Shown here: positions 37,143 to 48,639 of the stretch, piece after piece
How the letters are laid out: each line of letters starts with the position of its first letter
Position numbering within the stretch: position 1 is the stretch's first letter
NCBI GenBank assembly: GCA_036417435.1
Contig: CM070899.1
Coordinates: 69,813,501-69,877,500, forward strand
DNA length: 64,000 nt
Source: Inia geoffrensis
Taxonomy: Eukaryota > Chordata > Mammalia > Artiodactyla > Iniidae
Direction of reading: 5' to 3'
The notes under the pieces: model-generated
Told to the model about the DNA's origin: nothing
Databases searched by the model: none
What the model saw: only the letters and a program-made list of their open reading frames with translations
Translations under genes and position numbers: made by a program

Positions 37143-38495
37143 TAGACTTATTTTTTAGAGCAGTTTTAGGTGCAGAGCAAAACTGAGAGGAAAGTACAGA
37201 GATTTCCCATATATCCCCTGCCCCCAGACATCCCCTATTATCAGTGTCCCCCACCAGAGTCATACATTTGCTACAGTTGATGAAACAACCTTGACACATC
37301 ATTATCACCCAAAGATCATAGTTTCCATTAGGGTTCAATCTTGATATCGTATGGTCTGGACAAACATATAATGACATTTATCCACCATTATAGTTTCATA
37401 CAGAGTAGTTTCATTGACCTAAAAATCCCCTGTGCTCCACCTATTCATCTCTCCTTCCCTCTCCCAAATCCCTGACAACCACTGATCTTTTAACTGTCTC
37501 CATAGTATTGTCTTCCAGAATGTCAGATAGTTGGAATCATACAGCATGTAGCCTTTTCAGATGGGCTTAGTAATATGCATTTTAGTTTCCTCTATGTCTT
37601 TTCATGGCTTGATAGCTCATTTCTTTTTAGTGCTGAATAATATTCCATTGTTTGGATGTACCACTATGTTTATTCATTCACCTACTGATGCAAAACTTGG
37701 TTGCTTCCAAGTTTGAACAGTTATGAATAAATCTGCTAAAAGCATCCATGGGCAGGTTTTTCTGTGGAAATAAATGAGTTTTCAACTCCTTTGGGTAAAT
37801 ACCAAGGAGTGCAACTGCTGGTTTGTATGGTGAGTAAACTGTAAACTGTCTTCCAAAATGTCTGTGTCATTGTGCATCCCCACTAGCAATGAGTGAGAGT
37901 TCCTGTTGCTCCACAACCTCATAAGCATTTGGTATTGTCAGTGTTCTAGATTTTGGCTATTCTAGTAGGTATGTAGTGGTATCTCATTGTTTTAATTTGC
38001 ATTTCTCTGATGGCATGATTTGAAGCATCTTTTCATGTGTTTATTTGCCCTCTGTATATCTTCTTTGGTGAGTTATCTGTTCAGGTCTTTTGCTTATTTT
38101 TAATCAGACTTTTTGTTTTCTTATTGTTGAATTTCAAATGTTCTTTGTTTATTTTGGGTAACAGTCATTTATCAGATATATCTTTTGCAAATATTTTCTC
38201 CCAGTCTGTGGTTTGTCTTGTCATTTTCTTGACTGTGTCTTTCACAGATCATTAAATTTTAATGAAGTCCAATTTATCAGTTCTTTCTTGTATGGATCAT
38301 GACTCTGGTGTTATATCTAAAAAGTCATCTCCAAACCCAAGGTCATCTTGATTTTCTCATATGTTACCTTCTGGGAGTTGTTCAGTTTTGCATTTTACAG
38401 TTAGATCTGTGATCCATTTTAAGTTAATTTTTGTGAAGGGTGTAAGGTCTGTATTAGATCCATTTTTCTTTTCTTGTATGCTGTTGTCTAGTTTT
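37143..38495 (-). mobile_element. Old L1M fragment, 3' UTR and ORF2 C-terminus
   Basis: The same L1M subfamily as at 12.0 kb: plus view 'TTATTTTTTAGAGCAGTTTTAGG', then 'CATACAGAGTAGTTTCATTG', 'TCATGGCTTGATAGCTCATT', and ORF2 text through 'TTTTCTCCCAGTCTGTGG' and 'TTAAGTTAATTTTTGTG'. Diverged, with no working frame. Confidence 0.82.
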
Positions 38496-38499
38496 AGAT

Positions 38500-38625
38500 T
38501 TAAGTTAAATTAATTAAAATTAAGTAAGATTAGAAATTTAGTATCTTAGTTGCATTAGCAGTATTTCAAGTGCAGTAGTCACATGTGTCTAGTGGCTATC
38601 CTATTGGTTAGTGTGGGTCTGGAGG
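38500..38625 (+). mobile_element. MER5-type (hAT-Charlie) DNA transposon relic
   Basis: The text 'TTTCAAGTGCAGTAGTCACA' followed by 'GTCTAGTGGCTATCC' matches the conserved end of MER5 non-autonomous hAT elements. It is preceded by the AT-rich 'AATTAAAATTAAGTAAGATT' part. Terminal inverted repeats are not clear. Confidence 0.6.
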
Positions 38626-38629
38626 GTTT

Positions 38630-39355
38630 GCAGTTGAAGTCTCCCAAGCTTCTCACCTCTCAGCAGTCAGACCACTCACAGTATCATTTATTCAGGTGTC
38701 CAGCTGTCCTGTTAGAGTTTGTAAATACCTTGGCATAAAGATCTGAGTGATGCAGCTTTTCCATGGATGAAGTTGATTTCAGTTTATCTGTGGGTGGATT
38801 TGGCTTCTTTGTTGTAGTCTTTCAACCACTTCTGGTGTCAGCCTTAGCAATCCAGGTAGATTTCTTTCTTATTATATCTTTCATAGTTTACTCACCAACA
38901 TATGAGTGTTACACAGCCTCCATCAAAGCCATTCTCATTCCACACTGCCACCTGCAGTGGTGCCACAAGAATCCAGTTTCTTCTGGTATTTTACAATTTT
39001 AGACACTAAACTATCCATCTAATGAGCAAAAACTACCTTTATATTTACCACAACATAGCATAAGGACAGACACTGTGTAATAAAAGATGGACCTTCATAT
39101 ATGCAAATTGGGGTTGGGGTCTTTGTTTCCCAGATATTTATCTAATTCTACAACATATTAATATTACCAAGTTTTGACTGGACAACCAATGTACAGTATT
39201 ACCAAGAATCCAAAATTTGATTGTATAACTTACTTTTTACTCCTTTTGCACTAAAGTCATCAGTCTGAAATATAGTTTGAAATTGAGGTAGCAACTTTTT
39301 TCAACATGTGGTCAAAAACGTCTACTTCAAAACTAACTGGGAAGCTTTAAAAAAC
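38630..39355. other. Unique DNA, no feature recognised
   Basis: No named repeat or gene is seen. An open stretch at 38763-39002 lacks any recognisable domain. Confidence 0.4.
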
Positions 39356-39586
39356 AGGTGAAAAGGGCTTCCCTGGTGGCTCAGTGGTTGGGAGTCCGCC
39401 TGCCGATGCAGGGTACACGGGTTCGTGCCCCGGTCCGGGAGGATCCCGCATGCCCCGGAGCGGCTGGGCCCGTGAGCCATGGCCGCTGAGTCTGCGCGTC
39501 CGGAGCCTGTGCTCCGCAGCGGGAGAGGCCACGGCACTGAGAGGCCCGCGTACCGCAAAAAAAAAAAAAAAAAAAAAAGGTGAAAA
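39356..39586 (+). mobile_element. CHR-type SINE with 9-bp target duplication
   Basis: The body (39365-39577) has the head GGGCTTCCCTGGTGGCTCAG, a B-box-like GGTTCGTGCCC, high CpG content and a pure A tail. AGGTGAAAA flanks it at 39356-39364 and 39578-39586. Long open frames on either strand are a property of the GC-rich body, seen in all copies. Confidence 0.95.
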
Positions 39587-39589
39587 TTT

Positions 39590-40720
39590 ATCTTTTCAAT
39601 AAAATTCAATTCTGATATACACTGAAGTTTGAGAACTACTGGTGTAAAGGTTATTTTAATAACCTAAAAGAATTTAGAATTTTAACACAATCCAAAAACC
39701 ACTTTGGTTTGAAGTGTTGTGTTTGATTTGCACTTCATGGTTTGTCCCCTTGTTTTATGGTTGGGTAGTCTTTTCTTTTGAGATTCCAATCACACAGGTG
39801 TGTAGAAATGGAACAAAAGCAAAAATTAAGGAAATATAAAAACCTCGTTAATTGGCATTTTAATTAGCTACATTATATGTTCTTTAGAAATAAAACATTT
39901 TAAAAAGAAAATACTGGACCCATTACAGGTTATATATAGAGAAATTTCAGCTAAAGCCTGGCACACTACTATATCTATATTTAGACAGCACAAAGCCTTC
40001 TGCTTTGTATTTTAAATTTCCTACCTGCCCATATGTTTTAAAAAAACAAAAAAAATCTGAGACACTTTAAAGGGTAACATTTTTTAAAATGTTATTTTAG
40101 GAAGAGATTCATTTAGTTCATTTTATTTGGTAAATAATGTTAAAATGAGTCATATTTCATTTGCAACTTTAGTTATTTTAATAATTTGAATGTAATTCTG
40201 TTTAGCACTATTTACATGGTTGCTCATAATGTATATGTCCTTGTTTAAATCTCATTATGTTTTTAATTGTTTTGTATTTGTCATTTCCACAATTTTTTTT
40301 CCCATGTGTTAAATCTGGAGGTTTTTGCTCAGTGGAAAGCCAAACAAAGAGAATGAAGTATATTAATTACAGTAAGAATAATTAACGTGCATATCTGCAC
40401 TGTATGCGATTATCTATGGACATTCAACACTGACTTGAAAATTCTGCTGTATACATTTTTAGTAGTTTCTCTTTCCTACTTTCTGGGAAAATTATTTTAT
40501 ACCTTATTTTTTTTCTCACCTTCCACCTCACTCATACATTTACACCTCTCCATCCTCCACTCACATGTAATTCATGCAGGAAAAGAGAAAATTGTATATT
40601 AGGACTAATTTCCTCATCTTCTGACGAGCACATAGACATGTGCCTACTTCCATTGTCACTCAAACTATTTTCTTATATTTGAATTTAGGCAGTTTCTCTT
40701 CTTTTAAAGAACCATCTCTC
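39590..40720. other. AT-rich unique DNA with TAATTA-type motifs
   Basis: No repeat or gene is recognised. Several TTAATTA/TAATTA-like words (for example near 39860 and 40366) are compatible with a regulatory element but prove nothing by themselves. Confidence 0.3.
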
Positions 40721-40724
40721 CGCT

Positions 40725-41150
40725 TGTAGGCTGGATCCTGTACCCTCTCATCTCCTCAAGGATGTGACCCTCTGGGTCGCCCCTCTCTCCTGTATCTCTC
40801 CCCTGGTTCTTATTCTTAATTTCTCCTGCCTAGAGCACTATTTTTCTGCTTTTTTGGGGCAATGCCTGTCCTATTCACTTTATATATTACCTCAAAGAGA
40901 ACTTCTATCACCCTATGTAATGAAAATGAATATTAAATATCTCCCTCACCTTTATTCTCCATCACAGCATCCTAGTTTCTCCTTTATCTGCATGCGTCTT
41001 TGTTTACTTGGTATCTACCTGTCTTGTTTTCCAGACTAGAAACCCCACAAAGGCAGTGACCATTTCAGTCTTTTTTACTTCTCTGTCCTTAGCTACTGAC
41101 ACAATGCTTGGCCCACAGTAACTTCTCACTAAGCATTTACTGAGCACAGA
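40725..41150 (+). mobile_element. L2 LINE 3' fragment
   Basis: Plus-strand L2-type text ends with 'GACTAGAAACCCCACAAAGG', 'ACACAATGCTTGGCCCACAG' and a 'GCATTTACTGAG' tail. Old and non-coding. Confidence 0.62.
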
Positions 41151-42180
41151 AATAACTTCTCCCACGTTGGTGCGTATTAATATAACATAGTATAAGAATT
41201 CTCCTATGTTTGAGTATACATTTCCAATTTTTTTCTATTGCAAACAATACTTCATAGGACAGTTTATATATCCATCTTCATGTATTCATGCTATGATTGC
41301 CACAAGAAAGATTTGTTGAAGTGGAAATGCTGGGTCCTATCATCAGTATAGCCATTTAAGATTCTGATACTTGAGAATCAAAATCTTAACACTTATTAGG
41401 CTGACTCTAAATATCAGAAGAAACTCTCCATTTTGTTCAGGCCAAATCCTTTTCTCAGGGCTGCTCCTTCCTTAATACAGGCAATGAAATGAGGTATTTA
41501 TTTTTAGCACCAGGGGATGCACTTCAAACTGTGGACAGTGATTTGTCTTTGTTGCTCCCAGCACAGTCTTTTTGTGCCAACTATTAATCAATTGACTTCT
41601 CCAGAAGATTTTGCCTCTTCCTACCTTCTCTCCAAATGCTGGCTTTATCTTTACCTCCTAGAATGGCAGTGGGCTGCTGCTGCTTTAGATGTCACTCATT
41701 CTTCAACTGACTGCTCCCTGTCTGCATTTTCTATGCTGTGATCAATATCCTTTCTGCTTGTTTTGGCACCGGCAGTATTTGTTTAAACCGGTTCTGGTGG
41801 AAAATTTTACCTGCTGCTGGGAGCTTGGGCTGAATACAGTCTGCCTTATTTTTTCAACCCTTTGAGAAGGACCAGGACACCACCGGTACTTTAAATAATT
41901 TGAAAATATTTAAATCCATGCCAGAACTAGCATTGTGATGCTCTTCCATGTCTCCTTTCTATTCAACATTGTTCCCTGTTTCCCCGGAATCCCTCTGGAA
42001 TCTCCATAGAAATACCTAATCCTCCTTGAACTATAAGCCAGAGTACTCTCTGATTCCCCCAAGTAGCCCGAAGCAGTCTTTCTCATAGACACTCTGTAAT
42101 TATTATCAAGAACAATTATGTTTTATTACGTTTGTCTGTTCCCAGGTCTCTTTACCTGGCAGATTCTAAGCCCTTTGAGG
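41151..42180. other. Mixed old-repeat relics and unique DNA
   Basis: The 41185-41365 stretch resembles a diverged minus-strand L1 ORF2 piece ('AAGTGGAAATGCTGGGTCC'). The rest has no recognised feature, except that 42125-42190 resembles an L2 3' end ('GGCAGATTCTAAGCCCTTTG'). Confidence 0.35.
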
Positions 42181-42182
42181 AC

Positions 42183-42402
42183 AGGGACCATGTGGTTAAA
42201 GGCATCTAGCTATGCAATCAGAGAGATCTGTATTTAAATCCATTCTCACGACTTTCTAGCTGTGTAAACTCGGGCAAGCCACTTAGCTTCAGCTGCTTCA
42301 TTTATAAAAACAAAAACAGAAGAACTAAAAAACCAGTCTCACAATGTTGTGAAGAATCAATGAGGTAATGTTCACAGGCACTTAGAATGGAGACTGGTGT
42401 GT
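42183..42402 (+). mobile_element. MIR SINE
   Basis: MIR core on plus: 'ATCAGAGAGATCTGTATTT', 'TCTAGCTGTGTAAACTCGGG', 'CAAGCCACTTAGCTTCAG', then 'GTTGTGAAGAATCAATGAGG'. The copy is strongly diverged. Confidence 0.78.
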
Positions 42403-42409
42403 TTTACCT

Positions 42410-44640
42410 CCTCAGGAAATGCTGGCTATTGTGGCAGCCATCAAAATGCACCTCTTAGATTGCAGGATATGGAGCAGCATTGACCCACAGCCTCAGCTTC
42501 CGTCCTCTGAAACCCATCCCTGTGTTTGCCCAGGGGCTGAATTTCCCATAGGCTGCTCCCAGCTGATGACGAGTGTGGCAGGGACGTCGCTAAGGCAGGT
42601 CCATCCTTGGGAGACCTGGGAACTCTCTGACTTTGTCTCCAGGATTCCCATCACCTTGTTGACGTTCCTTAGAATTGTACTGCTGTCTAAAGCGTTCCCG
42701 CCCACAACCCCTCCTTCCCATTCTCCTTAAGAAGGGTCAGATCTGTATCACATCCTGATGGCTTTCCTAGATTCCTCTGGCTCACTTCCCATGTTCCCTG
42801 GTACATGATATGGCACCAGTGATATGATATGGTACCAGTGATATGATAGGTACATGATATGCAGCCAGTGATTCTTTTCTATTCCAGTTAGAAAAACAGA
42901 TCAGAAACCATTTGCATATCCAAGAAACACACAGGTGTGTTTCTTCTGTGTCTAATCCCCTCTTATCATTGGATTTTTGGAGGACCTGAACTAGCACGAT
43001 CTGTTCTGAGCGTGGTTTGAGGAAACCACTGCGGCTGTGGTAGGATGAAGATGTGCCACTGGCTCACCTATGACCTGGTGGGTGAAGAGGATGCTATTCT
43101 GGTTGGCAGATGATGCGTGAATAGTCCCTGGCACAGGATGGTGGCTCAGTTGCTGAAGGTTTCACTTGTGGTGATCTGGGAAAATGTCCTTGGAGAGGAA
43201 TGCTCTGGCAGGTGCAATAATGTAGACATTTGAAAGATTTGGTGGAAACAGTGCCAATAAGACAGAGTTGGATGGTTATTGCTAAATTGTGTGGATGCCC
43301 TGCAAAGAGATAATGACAGACTAAGGGCAGTTAACAAGCAGTTAATGGCTAAGTGTGACAACCAGAGGGCCTCTGTGATACCTTACATAGAAAGCCCCTA
43401 TCTTCTGTAGTGGAAAAGCAGCCATATCTGAGCAGGAGCTTAAAGATATCATCGTTAGGGTTGCCAGAGCTCCAGAGAAGTCTGAATGATCAGCCAGGGC
43501 AGGTCTGTTACGCAAAGGCCAGAGCGCTGGGGGGCGGGGAGGGGGGGGAACCTAGCACCTTAAAACATGGGCTGGTGCATCTGGGTGATTACCCCTGATG
43601 TTGATTCTATAGATTCTCTGTGTTTGCAGAAAAGGCCTCCCTTCCCTAGTAACACCCAGCACTTTCCTATACTGAATGATGCTGGAGAAGCCTTTCCTCT
43701 ACAAGTTAACAGGTTATCTCCCTTAGGAGCTGCCCTCACCTTCTGTCTTGGCTGCCAAGGTGCTAACTGGGGTTAAATCCCTTTATAACCCAGCTGAGGA
43801 TGTGCTGGGCCTGAAGAAATGCAAGAATTCATTAGAATGTATCAGCAGGAGCCAGGATAACACCTCAGAGATCAAGAGGGCCAGAATGTAAGACTGGATA
43901 AGAAAGAATTCCTTGATTGGGGAACACTTTCTTGCGACATAGGATTAAAATCTTAAAAGGAAGCCCAGGGAAGTAAGGCAAAGTTGCTGCTAAATTGACC
44001 TTGAGAAGCCTGGAGAAAGTTATATCCAACATTCAGCAAAATGGAAATCCTGAGTTGCCTTGAAAGATGTTGAAAGAAGGAATAAAGAGTCTGAGGGAAT
44101 CTGGCATTCATCTGTGATGAATGTCTTATGTAAGGGTGGAGGACCCACCGGAGGATTATGTTCCACAGAAGGGCTCAGAGGACATATTATTCACCCAGGC
44201 CATCAGGCATACACCAGTGAGGGGTCACCAAGATCACCAAGAAATTCAGTCGTGGTTCTTCTCCTCAGTCCAGCCCAATAGACCACAGAGGTGACAGTCA
44301 CAGAGCTGGGCTTACTGACATCTTTGGGATGATGGGGACCTAAAGAAATAGTCAGGTGGTGGTGCTTAAATATTACAAGTATAATGACACCCTGTTTAGA
44401 AAGTGGACCTTCAGGGAGTCCTGGATAAGATCCGGTTCACAATGTGGCCACTGGGTCAGTGGACCCAGTCAGTGGTCATTTCCCAGTTACCAAGTGTGTC
44501 TAACTGGAATTGATATATTTGGAAGTTGGTAGTCCTTATCACATTTCTGTTTACCACATTTTCTGTATCGTATTTGTTTATTTTCTGTTTACTTTGAGAT
44601 TGTAGAAACCTCATCCATCCTGGAGAGTAATGGTAGGCTA
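42410..44640 (+). mobile_element. Probable endogenous retrovirus remnant, upstream part
   Basis: The DNA here has higher G+C than its neighbours and many short, shifted open pieces, in front of a clear pol remnant. Order and composition suggest decayed gag/protease-region sequence, but I cannot point to a zinc knuckle or a protease active site. No LTR pair could be identified by eye. Limits are guesses. Confidence 0.4.
42799..42924. repeat. Local tandem repeat and first copy of a 77-bp duplication
   Basis: Three partial units built on GGTACATGATATG...CCAGTGAT lie in a row (about 42801, 42829, 42849). The last runs into a 77-bp segment (42848-42924) that recurs at 44725-44801 with two mismatches. 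Similarity stops abruptly at both ends. Confidence 0.9.
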
Positions 44641-45830
44641 CTGCAGACTTAATCAAGTAGCAGTCTTGGTTATGGTTCCTCTGGCTGATGTGTTATCACT
44701 ATTACAGCAGATAATTAAGGTCTTAGGTACATGATATGCAGCCAGTGACGCTTTTCTATTCCAGTTAGAAAAACAGATCAGAAACCATTTGCATATCCAA
44801 GTTGCCACTAGGATGTGTTGGGCTCCTGATTCTGTCACAGTGTAGTCCAAAGAGATATGAACTGCAGGAACATCACACAGAATGTCACAGAGGTCCATTA
44901 CAACAGTGACATTATGCTGGTTGGACAGGATGAGGAAGAGGTGGCTAGAATGCTGGAGATCTTGGTAAGACAACTATATTCTGAGGGTGGGAGATAAACT
45001 AGGAAGTTCAGGGATCTGCCACTTCTATGAAATTTGTGGGTACAGGGATCAGAAGTGTACCGAGGTATCTTCTCTAAACTAAAAGATAAATTGCTGCGTC
45101 TTGCATCCCCTACAACAAAAAAGGAAACATGGTACCTGGCAGATCTTTTTTCGGCTTCTGGATGCAGCACATTCCACCCCTAGGAGTACTGCCTTAGTGC
45201 AACAGTGGGTGACAAAGAAGGCTGCCAGCTTTAAGTGGAGCTGGGATCAGAATAGAGCTCTGCAGAAGTTCCAGGCTGCAGTGCTTCAGCCTGACCGCTT
45301 GGGCCGTCGGATCCAGCAGACTCTAAGGTGTTGGAGGTGTCAGTAGTGAGAAGAGCAGCAGTGTAGAGATTATGGCAAGACTCAGTGGGAGATTTCAGTG
45401 TGGGCTCCTGGAACCCGGAATGAGGCCCTGTCATCTATAGTAGAGATCACACACTTTGAGAAATAGCTCTTGACATGTTACTGGGCCCTGGTAGAAACAG
45501 AATACTTGACTTTGGAGCAAACGCCAGTGAACATGCATCTGGATGTGCTCATTACAAGCTAGATTCCATCAGGCCTGCCAAGTCCAAGTCAGATGTACTC
45601 AGCAGCAGCCCATTCTAAGATGGAAATGGGACATTAGGATCGAGCCCAAGGAGTACCAGTTGTACAAGTGAGCTGCATGAGTAAGCTGCCATACCCCATG
45701 ACACCCACCATGATTATACCAGTCCTCCCTCCGTAGTTCACATCTGTGTGGGGTCTCATGGGAGCAGCTAAAGAAGTAGGAAAAAGTCTGAATTTGGCAC
45801 ATTGTAGCGGGTTAATAGACAGTAAACGAA
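44641..45830 (+). pseudogene. Decayed retroviral pol (RT to RNase H region)
   Basis: On plus, short stretches in several frames read as a retroviral reverse transcriptase and the connection/RNase H region that follows. The catalytic site at 44899-44910 reads Y-N-S-D, so one of the two key Asp positions is lost. Stop codons and frame changes are frequent (for example TAA near 44996), so no protein can be made. The style is closest to class I (gamma-like) elements in my judgement; the family is not determined. A 77-bp piece of it is duplicated at 42848. Confidence 0.62.
44725..44801. repeat. Second copy of the 77-bp duplication
   Basis: This copy lies within the pol remnant and matches 42848-42924 at 75 of 77 positions, in the same orientation, 1877 bases apart. 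It starts AGGTACATGATATGCAGCC and ends TTGCATATCCAAG. Confidence 0.93.
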
Positions 45831-47557
45831 TGTAAAGATTTGTTTAAGCTTCTGCCTTTATATAGGTGCATAATGATTTTTCCTGTTCTATGGATGACGA
45901 AACTGAGGCCAAGTGAATTAAATAACATTCATTACCTGTAGGTAATGAATAGGGCCCTGGAAAACAGATGTCCCGCCTCACATGCTATGATGAGCTTTCT
46001 GCCACACCCTCCACTTTTTCATGTTTACCACAGGATATTATCTTCATTTTGAAAGGGAAATCAGGTTCATTATTAGAAATTAAATTATAACACAGTTAAT
46101 GTTCCTCATTTAAAACATGTAAAATGCCATGCCCCATTTGCTAACCTAAAAACTGGTGTCCGCATATGTTGAGTCACTTTTTTCAATTACTTGCAAAACT
46201 GGATGGAGATTGGGAGGGCCTGTGAATTTATGCATCCTAATGAAACCTCAAAATAAAATGTTTCCATGTGCAACTTACACTCTTGTTGGATAACTTTACT
46301 TGATTGAAAATTGAGAAAGATGAAATCATAAATTACCTTAAATTTACTGAAAGCCTGGGAATCACCTGTAGTAGGTGTGAAGCTGATGAAGTTTCATCTT
46401 GAGTGGAAGTAAGCTGAGAAAACACCGTGGCTAACATTTCATATATATCTCCAGAAAGAAGGCTGACAATATTAGCTCCACTGGCTCCAATATTGGCAAA
46501 CTGGCAACACTGCAAATAGTAGATAGAAATCTACTATCATTATGATTGCTAAAGTTCCATTTAGCACTCACAATTTCCACTGGTTCCACTCATATTTCCT
46601 GTTGTGCATATTCACTCTGGCTTTTCCTACTACTATTGACTCATTCATTCATTTATTCCTTCATTCCACAAACTTTTAGCTTGCTATAGGCACTGTGCTC
46701 TTATAGAAGAGTTCCTACGTGCATTAGTGATTGACAGAACATATTGTTAAATTATGTCATGGTAACATTTTGCAGATAAAGAAAATGAAACAGAGAGGTT
46801 TAGTAACTTTGTCAGTGTCACACAGCTAGCGGATGAAGGGTTTGAGATGCAGAACAGGGAGTATGGTTCTAGAGCCCATGTATTAAACTACTATATTGTT
46901 CCTCACAAAGTTCATACTGTTGTAACACTCTCCACTTCACTGCTTTCAGGTATCACTGATATATTTCTGAGGGAAACATATACAGAATTCCACCAGGAAA
47001 GTAAAACATAAGGGCAAAAAAAGGAAGGTCTTTTGGGGCCTGTTACATTTTTGTGGGCCCATGGCAACTTATCTTGGGCCTCAGAACACTGTTTTTATTT
47101 TTTTTTAAATTTCTTTTCTCATAAAGCATTTGGAAAGAATGTGATATATGTGGCTGAGTCAACTGCTGTTGTCAATTCAGTCAACTGCTGGATTGGCTGT
47201 TCTAATGTGGTGAAAATTATTGAAGATACCTCTATATGTGACTTAGTAGTAATAATAGAGTTTTAATGAAAATATGAATGGACAAGGTTATTTTGATATG
47301 CAGCGAGGTTATTCTGGGAAAAGGTGTAAATATAATGTAATTGGAGTTGTAAGACTTTCTTGTTACCCATAAAATTTGGGTAATGATAAGCTCATTCAGA
47401 ATTCTTCAGGAACAGAGATGTACTATATCTAAGCTATATGCTCAGCAATAAAGCAGGCAAATTTCCTAATACAAAGGACATGATGACTGAAGTTGACTTT
47501 GGAGATCTACCTGATAATACTTTAATATGATTTTGGAAGGGCATACTCTGTGCCCTT
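45831..47557. other. Unique DNA with MIR/L2-like relics
   Basis: Fragments such as 'GATGACGAAACTGAGGCCAAG' (45893) and 'AAATGAAACAGAGAGGTTTAG' with 'TCACACAGCTAGCGGATG' (46785-46836) are typical of old MIR-class repeats. A candidate minus-strand exon lies at 46366-46509. Nothing else is supported. Confidence 0.45.
46366..46509 (-). other. Candidate 144-bp internal exon, minus strand
   Basis: On minus, an acceptor (TCTATCTACTATTTGCAG) ends at 46510 and a donor CAG/GTGATT starts at 46365. The 144 bases between are exactly 48 codons, open only in the frame that keeps phase 0 at both ends. The peptide is protein-like (CCQFANIGASGANIVS, then GDIYEMLATVFSQL). Both other frames have stops. The donor lacks G at +5 and no adjoining exon could be identified, so an exon relic or chance remains possible. 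I cannot name a gene. Confidence 0.33.
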
Positions 47558-48050
47558 AAGGTCACTGTAGTTTTTGTTTTTGTTTTTTATTTCCCCATTT
47601 TTAATGGAAGAGCTTTAGTGAAATGTAATTCACATACCATGCAATTCACTCATTGAAGGTGTGTCATTTAACGGTATAGTCAGAGTTGTAAAACCATCAC
47701 CACAATCAATTTTAAAAGTTTAATCACCCCCAAAAGAAACCCTGTGCCTCTTAGTCATTACTGCCCCCAATCCTCCCATCTGCCTCAGCCCCTGACAACC
47801 ACTAATCTTTTGCCACTCTATGGATTTACCTATTCGGGACGTTTCATATAAATAGAATCATACAATGTGTAGTCTCTGTGCCTGGCTTCTTTCACGCAGC
47901 ATGTTTTCAAGGTTCATCCACGTTGTAGCATGTATCAGTTCTTCCTTGCTTTTTATGGCTGAACAATTACATTGTATGGATAGGTCACATCTTGTTTACT
48001 TATTCATTGACTGATGGACATTTGGGCTGCTTCCAAGGTCACTGTAGTTT
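47558..48050 (-). mobile_element. Short L1M insertion with 16-bp target duplication
   Basis: L1 3' UTR in minus orientation occupies about 47574-48034 (plus view 'AACCACTAATCTTTTGCCAC', 'TTCATCCACGTTGTAGCATG', 'GGCTGAACAATTACATTGTA'). The repeat AAGGTCACTGTAGTTT flanks it at 47558-47573 and 48035-48050 with no mismatch. Confidence 0.92.
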
Positions 48051-48639
48051 TATCACAACAGTATTTCTTAGATATGTGCTTTGTTTTTTTGGATATAGGG
48101 TCTTATTACTAGAAATTAGAATCTTCAAACAATTGAGCTGAAAGGGACCCTAGAGGGCATGTGATGGAAGATAACCAGGAACTTTTCTTTCTTTTTTTTT
48201 TGTCTTTTAAAGGCAGGAGTGATTTCATAGCCCAAGCCAGGAAGCAGCTTTTACTGTTTTCTAATCACTATATTGAGTGTGCTTGTAACATATAACATCC
48301 CTTGAAATTAATTCAATAAACTGAGTTTACTAAAATAAAAAATAAAAAGTCTGTCACAATTTGGACATTCTGGACTGGGAATCCTATGATTATTTCCAAC
48401 TGGTCCTGGGGTTTTGTTTCCCAGTTATGTGCATTCACGCCCATCTGCTCCATGGCACTGTGACAGCTCACTCTTGTTGGAGCCCTGACATGCTTTTTGC
48501 TGAACAGGGGTTTCAAGTCAATGTTCAAATAAAAAAGTTTTCCACTGAGCTCTGGTCTGTTAAATTACAACCTTCATTTATTTTGTACTCAATAACAACA
48601 CAACACTTTTAAGCCCATTCATAATTCAGTTCATCTACA
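48051..48639. other. Unique DNA, no gene recognised
   Basis: Open stretches on both strands overlap at 48313-48612 but neither has a recognisable domain or good splice pair. Confidence 0.38.
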
